DNA from: Chloroflexota bacterium | GTDB lineage: Bacteria; Chloroflexota; Ktedonobacteria; Ktedonobacterales; Ktedonobacteraceae | DNA length: 55,684 nt | Assembly (NCBI GenBank): GCA_902810755.1 | Contig: CADDYT010000025.1 | Location: forward strand, 1-55,684 | Direction of reading: 5' to 3' | Shown: in pieces, positions 25,097 to 33,389 of the stretch | Layout of the letters: each line of letters starts with the position of its first letter | Position numbering within the stretch: position 1 is the stretch's first letter | The notes under the pieces: generated by a model | The model's database searches: none | What the model was told of the DNA's origin: nothing | The model's input: only the letters and a program-made list of their open reading frames with translations | Made by a program: the position numbers and the translations under genes

Positions 25097-26545
25097 TTAC
25101 GCCAGTTCGCTGGCAGACCGCAAGGCGTTGGCCTGCTCTCTGGCGTCCTGGGCATCCTGCGTGCGGCCCATCGCCTCGTAAATCTGCGTCAGGGTCTCGT
25201 AGGCAACGATGAGGGACGGGTCCATGGCGATGGCCTGCTGGGCGGCATCGAGAGCCTCATCGTACCGTTTCACCTCGCGCAGGGTATCGGCGAGGTCATT
25301 GTAGTAATCGGCATTGAGGGGATCGCTCTCAATGGCATTTTCGTAGTTTTCGATGGCCTCATCGTACTTGCCGAGCGCATCATAGGCAGTGGCAAGCTGG
25401 TAGTAGCCTTCCGGGTCGTCGGGGAAGAGTTCCAGCAGCTTCTGCGCCGTCTCAACCGCCTCGTCGTAGCGTCCCAGCGAGTTGTAGGTATCGGCCAGAC
25501 CGGCATAGGCAGCGGCAAGATCGTCGGATTGCAGTTCATCGCCACGCTCGACCAGATACCGGTAGATAGTGAGGGCATCTTCGTAGCGTTCGGCTTCGAG
25601 ATACGTCTCGGCCAGACTGAAGCGAACAGGAATGCTATTCGGCTCAAGCTGGATGGCATGCTGGTAGGCGTCAATGGCCTCGGCGGTGTCGCCCTGGATA
25701 GAGCGCCAGGTACCGAGATGCTCCCAGGCCTCGGCATCGTCCGGGGCCAGAGAGACGATGGTCGCATAGGTATCCGCCGCCTGATCGCGCTCGCCCATCT
25801 GCTCGTAGACGGTTGCCAGCATATCATAGGCGGCGCGTCCGTTGGGATCGATAGCGAGCATCTGGTTGGTAACGGAGAGGGCCTCGTTATAGCGGCGCAT
25901 ATCCAGGTAGAGGTGGGCAAGCTCGGCATAGCGACTGGCGTCACGCGGGTCGGCATCGATACGTTTTTCCTGCTCCATGATGCGGTGTAGCTGGTCATCG
26001 ATCCGAGTACGCGCATCCTGCAGGCCATCCTTCGCCATCGCATTGTCCGCATTGAGAAACAGTGCCTGACGATACGCCTGTACAGCATCCTGATACAGAT
26101 GCATCTGGCGGTACGTATCTCCGACATTGGTATACAGATCATCGTTTTCGGGGTCTAATTCGAGGGCTTCCTGAAACGTCTCCAGGGCATCCTCGTGCAG
26201 GCCAATCTCATTATAAAGATTGCCCAGGTTGATGTAGGCATCCAGAAGCTGGGGATCAAGGTCAATGGCGCGGCGGTACCCGGCAATGGCAATTTCCGAA
26301 TCGCCAAGATACTGCTGGGCCAGTGCCAGATTATAGCGCGCCCGTGCGTCATCCGGGCAGAGGGAAACGACGTGTTCAAAAGCCACAGCCGCCCGCTCAT
26401 AATCGCCCTCGCGGGCAGCGGCATTACCCCGATCTGTCCACTTCTGTTCTTCAGCCGAACCGGCACCCGGCGTTTTCGCGCTCTTTGCGCCGCCCGGACT
26501 ATTTACGCCGGTTTCATTATTCCCAGGGGTTTTCATCTCATCCAT
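25097..26545 (-). CDS. tetratricopeptide repeat protein
   Basis: Encodes 482 residues. Roughly 12 consecutive 34-residue TPR units fill residues about 30-465, with recurring patterns such as A-x-x-N-L-G-x-x-Y and GRYDEAVETAQKLLELFPDD, GKYDEAIENYENAIESDP and KRYDEALDAAQQAIAMDP. There is no signal peptide, membrane segment or enzymatic domain, so it is probably a cytoplasmic scaffold. The first 28 residues are polar and disordered. GGAGAAAAG lies about 13 bases before the ATG. It stands alone on the minus strand; partners are unknown. Confidence 0.88.
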   Translation of the reverse strand: MDEMKTPGNNETGVNSPGGAKSAKTPGAGSAEEQKWTDRGNAAAREGDYERAAVAFEHVVSLCPDDARARYNLALAQQYLGDSEIAIAGYRRAIDLDPQLLDAYINLGNLYNEIGLHEDALETFQEALELDPENDDLYTNVGDTYRQMHLYQDAVQAYRQALFLNADNAMAKDGLQDARTRIDDQLHRIMEQEKRIDADPRDASRYAELAHLYLDMRRYNEALSVTNQMLAIDPNGRAAYDMLATVYEQMGERDQAADTYATIVSLAPDDAEAWEHLGTWRSIQGDTAEAIDAYQHAIQLEPNSIPVRFSLAETYLEAERYEDALTIYRYLVERGDELQSDDLAAAYAGLADTYNSLGRYDEAVETAQKLLELFPDDPEGYYQLATAYDALGKYDEAIENYENAIESDPLNADYYNDLADTLREVKRYDEALDAAQQAIAMDPSLIVAYETLTQIYEAMGRTQDAQDAREQANALRSASELA

Positions 26546-26659
26546 AAAAGACTCTTTTCTCCTCTATCCTCATCTATTGTCGGCAAGAAACGGTCTATTC
26601 CCACTGCGTAGTATAACACGCCAGACCCACTTGTACCAGCGAACATTACTGAAAAGGTA

Positions 26660-26733
26660 CGCAAGATGTCATGCTTCGCTGCGCTGAGCATCTCTGGCCG
26701 CCATGTCATACTGAGTGCAGCGAAGCATCCGAG
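26660..26733. repeat. family 2 repeats, inverted pair
   Basis: GATGTCATGCTTCGCTGCGCTGAGCAT at 26667-26693 is followed by the reverse-oriented CATGTCATACTGAGTGCAGCGAAGCATC at 26703-26730. They form part of the 585-base gene-free region 26546-27130. Confidence 0.7.
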
Positions 26734-26739
26734 GGGGCC

Positions 26740-27050
26740 ATGCTCATAAGCGTTAACTGAAGGCCGCCCCCAGGCCACCGGCAAGGGGTGGCTCCATAGG
26801 CGTTCACTGAAGCCCGTGCCAACGCCGGGCAGGCCACCGATGCCGCCACCGGCACGCCACCGATGCCGCCACCGGCAGGCCAGCCGCCAGGGGTGGCCCT
26901 ACTATATACGGCGGCTCTACCAGCGCCACGGTCACCTCGTCTATAGTAGGGCCACCCCTGGCGGCTGGCCTGCCGGTGACTGGCCTGCTTCGCGCTCGCA
27001 CGGGCTTCAGTGAACGCTTCTGGGGGCCATGCTGTCCGGTTGGCCACCAG
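26740..27050. repeat. family 1 composite repeat with 40-base inverted arms
   Basis: Arms at 26871-26910 and 26938-26977 are reverse complements over 40 bases with one mismatch; they contain GGCCAGCCGCCAGGGGTGG and CCCTACTATA. A 22-bp direct repeat GCCACCGATGCCGCCACCGG (plus CA) occurs at 26833-26854 and 26856-26877. GCGTTAACTGAAGGCC and GCGTTCACTGAAGCCCG words flank the core, as at 39.4, 40.7 and 49.4 kb. Confidence 0.8.
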
Positions 27051-27090
27051 AGATGCTTCGCTGCGCTCCGCATGACACGTCAGGGGCCTT
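27051..27090. repeat. family 2 repeat copy
   Basis: AGATGCTTCGCTGCGCTCCGCATGACACGTCAGG matches the interior and right arm of the copy at 8.8 kb. Confidence 0.65.
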
Positions 27091-27130
27091 TCTCATGGCA
27101 TGATATGGCTACTGCTTTTTCCAGAATCGG

Positions 27131-27871
27131 CTACCGGACGATACGCAGGGTAGCCTGGAAATCGTAGCGCGAGCCAGGGTAAAAGGCTTCGGTGTAGGCA
27201 ATGGGCATGCCCGTTTGATCGTAGGTGACGATCGTCAGGCGTGTGCCTGGCTCGTCTGCCGGAACGTGCAGCAGCTCGGCTTCACGCTGCGTGGGCCGGT
27301 CCGCCTTGAAGACCTGCCGGGCGATATACGGGCCGAGTCCCTCGGAGGCCATCAGAGTATAGAGCGAGCCTTCTGCCGTCTCGCGGGCGCGTTCATAGAC
27401 GCCCTGAGCGCGGGGGAAGGGGAGATAGTTGTGTTCGTAAGCGATGGGCGTCTCATCGGCAGTGCGCAGACGCGCAAGGTGAACGGCCTGCTCCGCGTCG
27501 GTGAGGTGCAACTGCTCACGAATCGTCTCGGAGCCGCGCACCAGCTCGCTGACAATTAAGAGACCGCCGGGACGCTGCCCGCGACTGCGAAGCTCGCTGC
27601 TCAGGCTGGCAAGCTCGCTGACAGTCTGCTGGATACGCGGCTCGCAGACAAACGTCCCCTTGCCATGCTGACGATACAACAGGCCCTCGTGAACCAGTTC
27701 CGTCAGGGCCTGGCGCACGGTCGCGCGACTGACATGATACTGGGCGACAAGCTCCGGCTCAGAGGGGATAGCCGTATGGGGCGCGAGATGGCCGGAGCGA
27801 ATTTGCTGCTTCAGCACCTCTTTGAGCTGATAGTACAGCGGCAATGGATTTGAACGTTCTAAGGTTGGCAT
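27131..27871 (-). CDS. GntR-family regulator, HutC/UTRA type
   Basis: Encodes 246 residues. Residues 8-76 are the GntR winged helix (PLYYQLKEVLKQQIRSG, then IPSEPELVAQYHVSRATVRQ, HEGLLYRQHGKGTFV). Residues about 95-240 are a UTRA ligand-binding domain, ending AYTEAFYPGSRYDFQATLRI. HutC-type regulators sense small metabolites such as sugar phosphates or urocanate. No metabolic operon is adjacent, so the target and ligand are unknown. Upstream, TGTCCATACA at 27887-27896 and GCTTGC-N7-GCAAGC near 27920 are possible operators. Confidence 0.9.
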   Translation of the reverse strand: MPTLERSNPLPLYYQLKEVLKQQIRSGHLAPHTAIPSEPELVAQYHVSRATVRQALTELVHEGLLYRQHGKGTFVCEPRIQQTVSELASLSSELRSRGQRPGGLLIVSELVRGSETIREQLHLTDAEQAVHLARLRTADETPIAYEHNYLPFPRAQGVYERARETAEGSLYTLMASEGLGPYIARQVFKADRPTQREAELLHVPADEPGTRLTIVTYDQTGMPIAYTEAFYPGSRYDFQATLRIVR

Positions 27872-27988
27872 ATTCGGTTTCCCTTATGTCCATACAACAG
27901 CATAGTTGATTGCTTGCACTCAGGGCAAGCACAGGTATGAAAAGAATATATCACAAAAGACGCGTCGCGTCGAGGGGTTTTATAAGAA

Positions 27989-28057
27989 AAAGGAAGAGCA
28001 ATGTTCAAACAATAGAGCGGTTCTGTTGAGTCTATTGTTATAACATTGCCCTTCCTT
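27989..28057 (-). terminator. long imperfect hairpin after the thioredoxin gene
   Basis: AAGGAAGAGCAATGTT on the left pairs, with one mismatch, with AACATTGCCCTTCCTT on the right; ACAATAGA and TCTATTGT pair inside. It begins 12 bases past the trx stop on the minus strand. Confidence 0.6.
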
Positions 28058-28068
28058 TGTTGAAACGA

Positions 28069-28425
28069 CTAAGCAACGCTGCTCCCGGCTTTGGAGAGCA
28101 GGCGCTCAATCTGGCTCCTCAACTGTGGGGGGGGGTACGCGCCAACGATCCGGCCAACTTCTTTGCCGTTGCTGAAGACAATCATCGTCGGAATACCCTG
28201 AATGTGCAGGCCGCCAGGAGTGCGCGGATTCTCATCGACATCCATCTTGGCGAAAGCCAGTTTGCCGGCAAACTCGTCGCTCAACTTCTCGTAGGTCGGC
28301 GCAATCATTCGGCAGGGGCCGCACCACTCAGCCCAGAAATCAACGATGACCGGACGGTCAGACTTCAGAATCTTGGCGTCAAAATCTTGATCGGTCACAT
28401 GAAACAGATTGTTATGCGCTTGCAT
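28069..28425 (-). CDS. trxA: thioredoxin
   Basis: Encodes 118 residues, close to the normal 105-110. The redox site WCGPC is at 34-38 in [16 protein letters not shown], and the cis-Pro loop is GIPTMIVF. It reduces protein disulphides in the cytoplasm. The C-terminal turn that is usually GALPKxxL reads GAYPPPQL, where the Pro codons are CCC CCC CCA, part of a run of nine identical bases at 28127-28135. A frameshift there would alter only the last helix. Ribosome site GTGAGAG precedes the ATG. Confidence 0.93.
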   Translation of the reverse strand: MQAHNNLFHVTDQDFDAKILKSDRPVIVDFWAEWCGPCRMIAPTYEKLSDEFAGKLAFAKMDVDENPRTPGGLHIQGIPTMIVFSNGKEVGRIVGAYPPPQLRSQIERLLSKAGSSVA

Positions 28426-28663
28426 GTTCGTATGCTCTCACTTTCACGGCAAATAGTGTTTTGCCCTTGATTTTCCAGACATCCCAGGTAAGCAAACTAC
28501 CTGAAACCCTCTTACTGTTGAGAACAAAGGATACCTCTGTTCTTATTCCTCGTTTCGTCCCTCTCTTTACTACACGTTAAGAGCGTCGAAAATGAGGATA
28601 GGGCTATGGCAGGAGCCACAGGCGCCGACGAAGCGACGCCTGGTCCATATTACCGATATCCGG

Positions 28664-29437
28664 CTACCTGCGACTGCGGCCACCTTGCAGGATGGAAAGC
28701 AGTTCCAGAATGTAGATGAACAGGTTCAGCACGGTAATGAAGAGCGAAACCGTGATGCCGATGGCGTTGGGCATGGTATCGGGCAGGTACTTCGCGCGCT
28801 GGACGTAGAAGAGAACATAGCCGGAGAAGATGGCGATGCCCAGGATGGCGATGAGTACAGCAACGGGGCCGGTACTGAAGACACCGGCGAAGAAAATGCC
28901 CAGGATGCCCAGCACGATGAGCAGAATCAGGCCGAAGAACAGGATTCTGCCCAGGTGGCTGAAGTCGCGTTTCGTTGTCCAGGCATAGGCTGCCAGTCCG
29001 AGCGACGTAATAGCCGTGAGCAGGAAGGCTTCACCCAGGATATTCCCCAGCCCGGAGGCGAGGTAGATGCTGATGAGCGGGGCAAGGGACAACCCTTCCA
29101 GAAAGGTGAACAGGTAGAGCAGGAACAGGTTGAGTCCCTGCACCCGAATGGCGAATTGCAGGATAAAAAGCACGACGAGACCGGCAATGGCAATAATCAG
29201 GTAGGTCCCAAAGGTAATATTGAGGGCCATACCGATGAAGGTGCCAACGGCGGCAAACAGGAAGGAGAAGGCCAGCAGAACCATCACCTTGCTGATGAGG
29301 CTGGCTGCCTGCGCCGGCGAAGCTTCATAGCCCTGCATCGTCTGGTATTGATAGCGAGAGCCAAAGCCACGCCTGCCCCCGAACGGACCGCCGCCGTAAG
29401 GGTTTCCATACGGATTATTGTTGGGCATGTTGTACAT
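28664..29437 (-). CDS. Bax inhibitor-1/YccA-family membrane protein
   Basis: Encodes 257 residues. A 35-residue Asn/Pro/Gly/Tyr-rich cytoplasmic head (PNNNPYGNPYGGGPFGGRRG) precedes seven hydrophobic segments, including VMVLLAFSFLFAAVGTFIG, LLYLFTFLEGLSLAPLI and GILGIFFAGVF. The FTFLEGLSLAPLISIY segment is characteristic of the BI-1/YccA/YetJ family. Bacterial members are pH-sensitive calcium leak channels or FtsH modulators; which applies here is unknown. AGAGGT lies seven bases before the ATG. It appears monocistronic. Confidence 0.9.
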   Translation of the reverse strand: MYNMPNNNPYGNPYGGGPFGGRRGFGSRYQYQTMQGYEASPAQAASLISKVMVLLAFSFLFAAVGTFIGMALNITFGTYLIIAIAGLVVLFILQFAIRVQGLNLFLLYLFTFLEGLSLAPLISIYLASGLGNILGEAFLLTAITSLGLAAYAWTTKRDFSHLGRILFFGLILLIVLGILGIFFAGVFSTGPVAVLIAILGIAIFSGYVLFYVQRAKYLPDTMPNAIGITVSLFITVLNLFIYILELLSILQGGRSRR

Positions 29438-29558
29438 AAGACAACCTCTATCTTAGACTATCCTCTTGTATTTCCTTGCATAAAGTGTTGCTACACTCTC
29501 ATTGAATATTACGTAAGGGGTAATAGGTGGGTTGCATTTTCTGGCATGAGAGCCGACA

Positions 29559-29586
29559 GTGACACGCCTGAGAAGAGGCGTGTCAC
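29559..29586 (-). terminator. terminator-like hairpin after the zinc-ribbon pair
   Basis: GTGACACGCCT (29559-29569) and AGGCGTGTCAC (29576-29586) are perfect arms around GAGAAG, 27 bases past the stop of the small zinc-ribbon gene. Confidence 0.55.
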
Positions 29587-29613
29587 ACTGCTGGCAGCAA
29601 CAGCTCACAGCCG

Positions 29614-29832
29614 CTATTTACGGGACGAATTGCCTTTTGTCGGGCCGCTCTGTGACTGCGTGGTAGATGTGTCTGCCTCGATAGCAAAGGAAGTTTCAAC
29701 GATGTTGGTGATCTCACAGGGCCGGTGGTTGTTGTCGGCATGCCAGTACAGATTGCTGCCGGGCGGTTTGGTCATCAGGCCACCACAACGGGGGCAGCGG
29801 CGAGGAGGGACAGGTTGTTGACTCTGCGTCAT
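29614..29832 (-). CDS. small zinc-ribbon-like protein
   Basis: Encodes 72 residues. CPRCGGLM (Cys13, Cys16) and a downstream His/Cys group in YWHADNNHRPCE suggest a bound metal ion. The tail is polar. No family is recognised. The start is set at 29832 because GGGAG lies eight bases upstream; an in-frame ATG at 29853 is possible. It follows the 29863 gene with about 30 bases between, so the two are likely one transcript; both are short on enzymatic features and carry Cys pairs. Confidence 0.6.
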   Translation of the reverse strand: MTQSQQPVPPRRCPRCGGLMTKPPGSNLYWHADNNHRPCEITNIVETSFAIEADTSTTQSQSGPTKGNSSRK

Positions 29833-29862
29833 AGTTTGCTCCCACACAGGCAACAGGTGATG

Positions 29863-30636
29863 TTACATGACACTCCAGACACCACAGATTTCACAGAAAG
29901 CAATGCCAATCTCACCAAAGGTCCTACTGCGCGTATTCCAGCGTTCGTAGGTGACGGCGATAGAGCCGCAGTTCCAGCAGCGAGCGCGCCCGCCCGCCTT
30001 GCTCTCGCGCGCGAGCTGGCTCAGAAGATGACTGCGCGCCTCTTCCGCACCGGTGTAGCCGGGATTGTAGGCCAGGTGCAGGAGATTCCCCAGCGGGAGC
30101 GTGATTTCGTGCGTCGGCGGCTGCAACTGAGGCGGCGCTGGAGGGGCCACCGGTGGCTGCTGCGGCTGGTACTGCACAGGCGGTTGAGGCGGCTGCCCAT
30201 ATTGCCCGTATGACGGCTGCTGCGATTGTGATGGACGACGGAATGTTCGCCGCACCCCCTCAATATGCGCAGGCGGCACAACTTCCTGCCGCTCCGGGTG
30301 ATCTCCATTGACCGAGGGTGAAGACGCGGTAACGGGAGGCACCAGCGGCACCGGCGCGTAAGCAGGGGCATGAGCCGTCACAGTCTCTTCCTGCCCCTGT
30401 TCGGAAGACTCAACAGCCTCTTCGGTTGCCTGTGGCGGCGCCGCTTCCGCAGTCGGCGTCTGCCCCTCCTCCTCCGTCGGCGGGGAAGCAGGAGTTGGAG
30501 CAGCAGCCTCTTCAGCCTGCGGGGCTGGCTCTACCGTTTCCGCTGCCTGCTCCTGTGATGTCTCTTCTGAAACGGGATTGTTCGTATTTTCCGGTTCCTC
30601 TGGTGGGTTTGCGCGTTTGCGTCGAGTTACTGGCAT
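29863..30636 (-). CDS. Pro/Glu/Gln-rich protein with C-terminal zinc ribbon
   Basis: Encodes 257 residues. Residues 1-165 are low complexity: Glu/Ala/Pro-rich, then Gln/Pro/Tyr-rich. The last 65 form a compact module with CWNCGSI and CEICGVW, i.e. two Cys-x2-Cys pairs 25 residues apart, a probable zinc ribbon. EITLPLGNLLHLAYNPGYTG precedes it. No function can be assigned. The acidic, disordered body and the ribbon suggest a protein- or nucleic-acid-binding role. GGGAGCG precedes the ATG by about nine bases. It is first of a two-gene set. Confidence 0.65.
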   Translation of the reverse strand: MPVTRRKRANPPEEPENTNNPVSEETSQEQAAETVEPAPQAEEAAAPTPASPPTEEEGQTPTAEAAPPQATEEAVESSEQGQEETVTAHAPAYAPVPLVPPVTASSPSVNGDHPERQEVVPPAHIEGVRRTFRRPSQSQQPSYGQYGQPPQPPVQYQPQQPPVAPPAPPQLQPPTHEITLPLGNLLHLAYNPGYTGAEEARSHLLSQLARESKAGGRARCWNCGSIAVTYERWNTRSRTFGEIGIAFCEICGVWSVM

Positions 30637-30909
30637 AGGGGTTCGCTCCCTTATGAAGTAGTAAGCATGCTCTGCATCATGCGTTCAGGCACTTACGAAT
30701 ATTCTATCACAGCAAGACAAGAATAGCTGAAAAATACCTACAATGTCCTGTAACCGCTGTAAAGGCAATGGCGTCGGGGGAAATGGGCAAAGATGGCCGC
30801 TTATAAAAGGCTGACACCCCCCTGCCCCATCCTCCATCCTCTTCTGCTCCCAATCATCTCTGGCGCGAACAGGGAATCTCCCTGTCGGCTTGAGAAAGAC
30901 AGGAGAATG

Positions 30910-31173
30910 CTAGTGGCCGTTAAAGAAATCGGCGTTAATCTTGATATACTGTCTCCACTCTTCAGGCACTGCCGACTCTTCAAAGATGGCCGTGACCGGG
31001 CAAGCAGGCTCACATGCCCCGCAGTCGATACACTCGTCAGGGTTGATATAGAGCTGCTCAGCCGTCTCGAAATCTTCCTCGTTCTGAGTGGGGTGAATGC
31101 AGTCAACAGGGCAAACATCCACGCAGGATGCGTCCTTCACGCCAATGCACGGCTGAGTGATTACGTATGTCAT
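30910..31173 (-). CDS. fdxA: 7Fe ferredoxin (3Fe-4S/4Fe-4S)
   Basis: Encodes 87 residues. Cysteines at 9, 17, 21 and 25 (QPCIGVKDASCVDVCPVDC) and at 48, 51, 54 and 58 (CIDCGACEPACP) match the pattern of seven-iron ferredoxins, in which the first group holds the 3Fe-4S cluster and the second, with Cys21 or Cys25, the 4Fe-4S cluster. It is a small soluble electron carrier. AGGAGG about ten bases upstream supports the ATG at 31173. Partner enzymes are not adjacent. Confidence 0.92.
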   Translation of the reverse strand: MTYVITQPCIGVKDASCVDVCPVDCIHPTQNEEDFETAEQLYINPDECIDCGACEPACPVTAIFEESAVPEEWRQYIKINADFFNGH

Positions 31174-31321
31174 GGTTCTGAATATCCTCCTACCAGCTCA
31201 CCATGCGACAATAGTGACAACATGCATGGCGGCAACGTTGTTTTTTCGTTCAAGTGCAGTATAGAGGTTTGCGCGCGCAATGTCAATCGTATTCACCAGG
31301 ATTTCCGGGTCACAACCGCCC

Positions 31322-31351
31322 TTGACAAAACGCATAATGATTGGGTATAGT
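31322..31351 (+). promoter_or_regulatory. strong promoter before the acetyltransferase leader
   Basis: TTGACA at 31322-31327 and TATAGT at 31346-31351 with an 18-base spacer. The start near 31358 gives a leader of about 465 bases before the acetyltransferase gene. Confidence 0.65.
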
Positions 31352-31393
31352 TCTATCAGTTACTTCACCTTATTCGGAAAGGAGATGGCACGT

Positions 31394-31513
31394 ATGCGAA
31401 AATCAGAGCAGAGAGCCGCGCTTTGCCCGCGTGTGAAGGCGGGTCAGGTCGGTTTTGCCATTCTCCTGGCCGAACCACTCTCGGTCTACCTTCCCTACAT
31501 CGCGCACAACTGA
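31394..31513 (+). CDS. possible 39-residue leader peptide
   Basis: A short frame starting at ATG 31394 with AAAGGAG nine bases upstream and a strong promoter 43 bases before it. The peptide begins MRKSEQRAALCPRVKAG and ends LSVYLPYIAHN. It is basic at the start and hydrophobic in the middle, with no known family. A TGCCCGC/GCGGGT hairpin lies inside the frame. About 310 bases separate its stop from the acetyltransferase start; that interval contains a small CATGCC-ATTTC-GGCATG hairpin followed by a pyrimidine run (about 31682-31715). It may be a regulatory leader or a chance frame. Confidence 0.4.
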   Translation: MRKSEQRAALCPRVKAGQVGFAILLAEPLSVYLPYIAHN

Positions 31514-31823
31514 ACCGTTGCCCGGGGCCTCATTGTGCCCTTTTCCGGCACCCGCTTTCCCGCGCTGAGTCTGCGCTCGCGGCTGTGTCCATTTGCTTTT
31601 GCTTCCCTTAACGGAATCTGCCCGCGCGCCTCTGGCTCTGCCGCGCCGAATCGCCTGCTGGCCCCGGACGGCGCGCGACACATGCCATTTCGGCATGGTT
31701 CTTCCCCTTTTTTCGTGCGCACAATCGGCCCCCTACGCCCTGCAAAGCGCAAAAAGCCGATTCCCTGCCACAGACTGTCCTCTGTAGTGAGATCAAGACG
31801 ATATGAAACGAGGAGCTATGACA
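31514..31823. other. leader interval between small ORF and acetyltransferase
   Basis: About 310 bases with no credited gene; frames on both strands here look random. Contains the hairpin CATGCC-ATTTC-GGCATG followed by a pyrimidine-rich stretch with six T, a possible attenuator. Confidence 0.4.
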
Positions 31824-33221
31824 ATGCAGACTGAAACAAGACAGACGAGCAGTATCCCCGACAGACGCGACCTCGGCAACGGGCTTATCCTGCGCTGGTC
31901 GACCGCCGAAGACACCCAGGGGCTGGCGCAGTTGACAAGCATGGTTTTCCGCGACAGCCCGCAGGAGCCGCCAAACCAGCCGCTTGCCGACCTGCTTCAT
32001 CACCTGCTCAGCGACACGCACCCGCTGATGAGATCGGTCGATTACGCGCTGGTCGAGGATACGCACAAGCAGGACAACAGGATCGTGGCCTGTACCTGCC
32101 TGTGGCGGCAAACGTGGGAATATGAAGGCATTCCCTTCAGAATTGGTCGCCCGGAAATCGTGGCCACCGACCCGGAGTATCGTCATCGTGGATTGATCCG
32201 CGAGATTTTTGGGCTGGTGCATGCACGCAGCGCGGCGGAGGGCCATCTCGTCCAGGCCATCACGGGCATCCCCTACTACTATCGCCAGTTTGGCTACGAG
32301 TACGCGCTTGACCTGGATAACCGGGTCTACATCCCCGTTGCCCTGATCGCGTCCGCGCCGGAAGGGAGACCGGAGCCATACACCCTGCGCGACGCGACGC
32401 CGGATGATATTCCCTTCGTCAACTCGCTCTATGACCGCCAGCGAACGGCTAGCATCGTTTCGACACCTGTTGAGGAGTCGTGGTGGCACTACCAGATCGA
32501 ATCGTGGCATAAAGGGCGGCAGGGAACCGTATCACCGCCAAAGATGAGTGATGCGTTCTGGCATATTCAGATCATTCTGGACGCCGCGGGCGCGGAGCAA
32601 GGATACGTGATTATGCCGGTGGCGCGCTGGAAAAATGCCGTGCCGGTCTTTGATCTGGAAGTCATGCCCGGCGCGAACTTGCAGGCGATGCTGCCATCGC
32701 TGTTGCGCGCTATCCATAAGCAGGGGCTGGAAATGCCGACGTATTACGGCGCGGAGGCGATAAGCCAGATAGCCTTCTGCATGGGACGCGGCCATCCCCT
32801 CTACGATTTGCTGGGGCCGAAGCTGGCGCCCATCTATCGCACCCCCTACGCCTGGTACGTGCGCGTGCCAGACCTGCCCGCATTCCTGCGCCACATCACA
32901 CCCGCACTGGAGGGCAGACTGGCGCAATCATCGATGGCTGGCTATAGCGGCGATCTGAAGCTGAACTTCTATCGCGGCGGCCTGCGCATGGTCTTTGAGC
33001 AGGGGCGACTGGCGACAGTAGAAAACTGGCGCATGCCGGTCTGGGAGAGCAACGTGGCAGCAGGCTTCCCGCCGCTCGTCTTCCTGCAACTGCTCTTCGG
33101 CTACCGCAGCCTGAGCGAGTTGCGCCACGCCTTCCCCGACGTGTGGGCCAACGAAGAGGTGGTTCCTCTGCTCAACATCCTCTTCCCGGTTCGCCCATCA
33201 TGGGTTGTGCCGTTAGGGTAG
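31824..33221 (+). CDS. Eis-like GNAT-family acetyltransferase
   Basis: Encodes 465 residues. The N-terminal GNAT domain has IRFRIGRPEIVAT-like and DPEYRHRGLIREIFGLVHAR (acetyl-CoA loop R-H-R-G-L) and GIPYYYRQFGYEYAL, matching the Eis/enhanced-intracellular-survival type. A second GNAT-like part and a C-terminal SCP2-like domain fill out the length. Eis proteins acetylate aminoglycosides, other amines or protein lysines. The start is placed at ATG 31824 with GAGGAG eight bases upstream; ATGs at 31803 and 31818 are badly spaced. The gene sits behind a long leader with a strong promoter and a small ORF, so its expression may be conditional. Confidence 0.82.
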   Translation: MQTETRQTSSIPDRRDLGNGLILRWSTAEDTQGLAQLTSMVFRDSPQEPPNQPLADLLHHLLSDTHPLMRSVDYALVEDTHKQDNRIVACTCLWRQTWEYEGIPFRIGRPEIVATDPEYRHRGLIREIFGLVHARSAAEGHLVQAITGIPYYYRQFGYEYALDLDNRVYIPVALIASAPEGRPEPYTLRDATPDDIPFVNSLYDRQRTASIVSTPVEESWWHYQIESWHKGRQGTVSPPKMSDAFWHIQIILDAAGAEQGYVIMPVARWKNAVPVFDLEVMPGANLQAMLPSLLRAIHKQGLEMPTYYGAEAISQIAFCMGRGHPLYDLLGPKLAPIYRTPYAWYVRVPDLPAFLRHITPALEGRLAQSSMAGYSGDLKLNFYRGGLRMVFEQGRLATVENWRMPVWESNVAAGFPPLVFLQLLFGYRSLSELRHAFPDVWANEEVVPLLNILFPVRPSWVVPLG

Positions 33222-33230
33222 GGAATTTCC

Positions 33231-33326
33231 TAAAGCGAGGTTCGTAAGGATTGAGCTGCCGGGCGAGCGCCAGGCTCGCCCCGGCCCTCGCCAGCTCGCT
33301 CCATGCCCCTGAACCGTACTATAGTG
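33231..33326 (+). repeat. 95-bp dispersed repeat, copy B
   Basis: Begins TAAAGCGAGGTTCGTAAGGA, nine bases past the acetyltransferase stop, and ends GAACCGTACTATAG. It contains the hairpin GGGCGAG-CGCCAGG-CTCGCCC. Confidence 0.75.
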
Positions 33327-33336
33327 AAAGCGACAG

Positions 33337-33369
33337 GCGGGTTGGACAGCGGTTCGCTGTCCAACCCGC
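33337..33369. terminator. terminator-like hairpin between convergent genes
   Basis: GCGGGTTGGACAGCG (33337-33351) pairs perfectly with CGCTGTCCAACCCGC (33355-33369) around a three-base loop, between the acetyltransferase and the nickel transporter genes. Confidence 0.7.
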
Positions 33370-33389
33370 TTGACCGGGACAGGGTATTG

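Noticed and set aside
31403..31752. Two overlapping minus-strand frames of 85-97 codons before the acetyltransferase
   Set aside because: Arg/Gly-rich shadow composition, no motifs and no ribosome site; the region is better explained as leader of the plus-strand gene.
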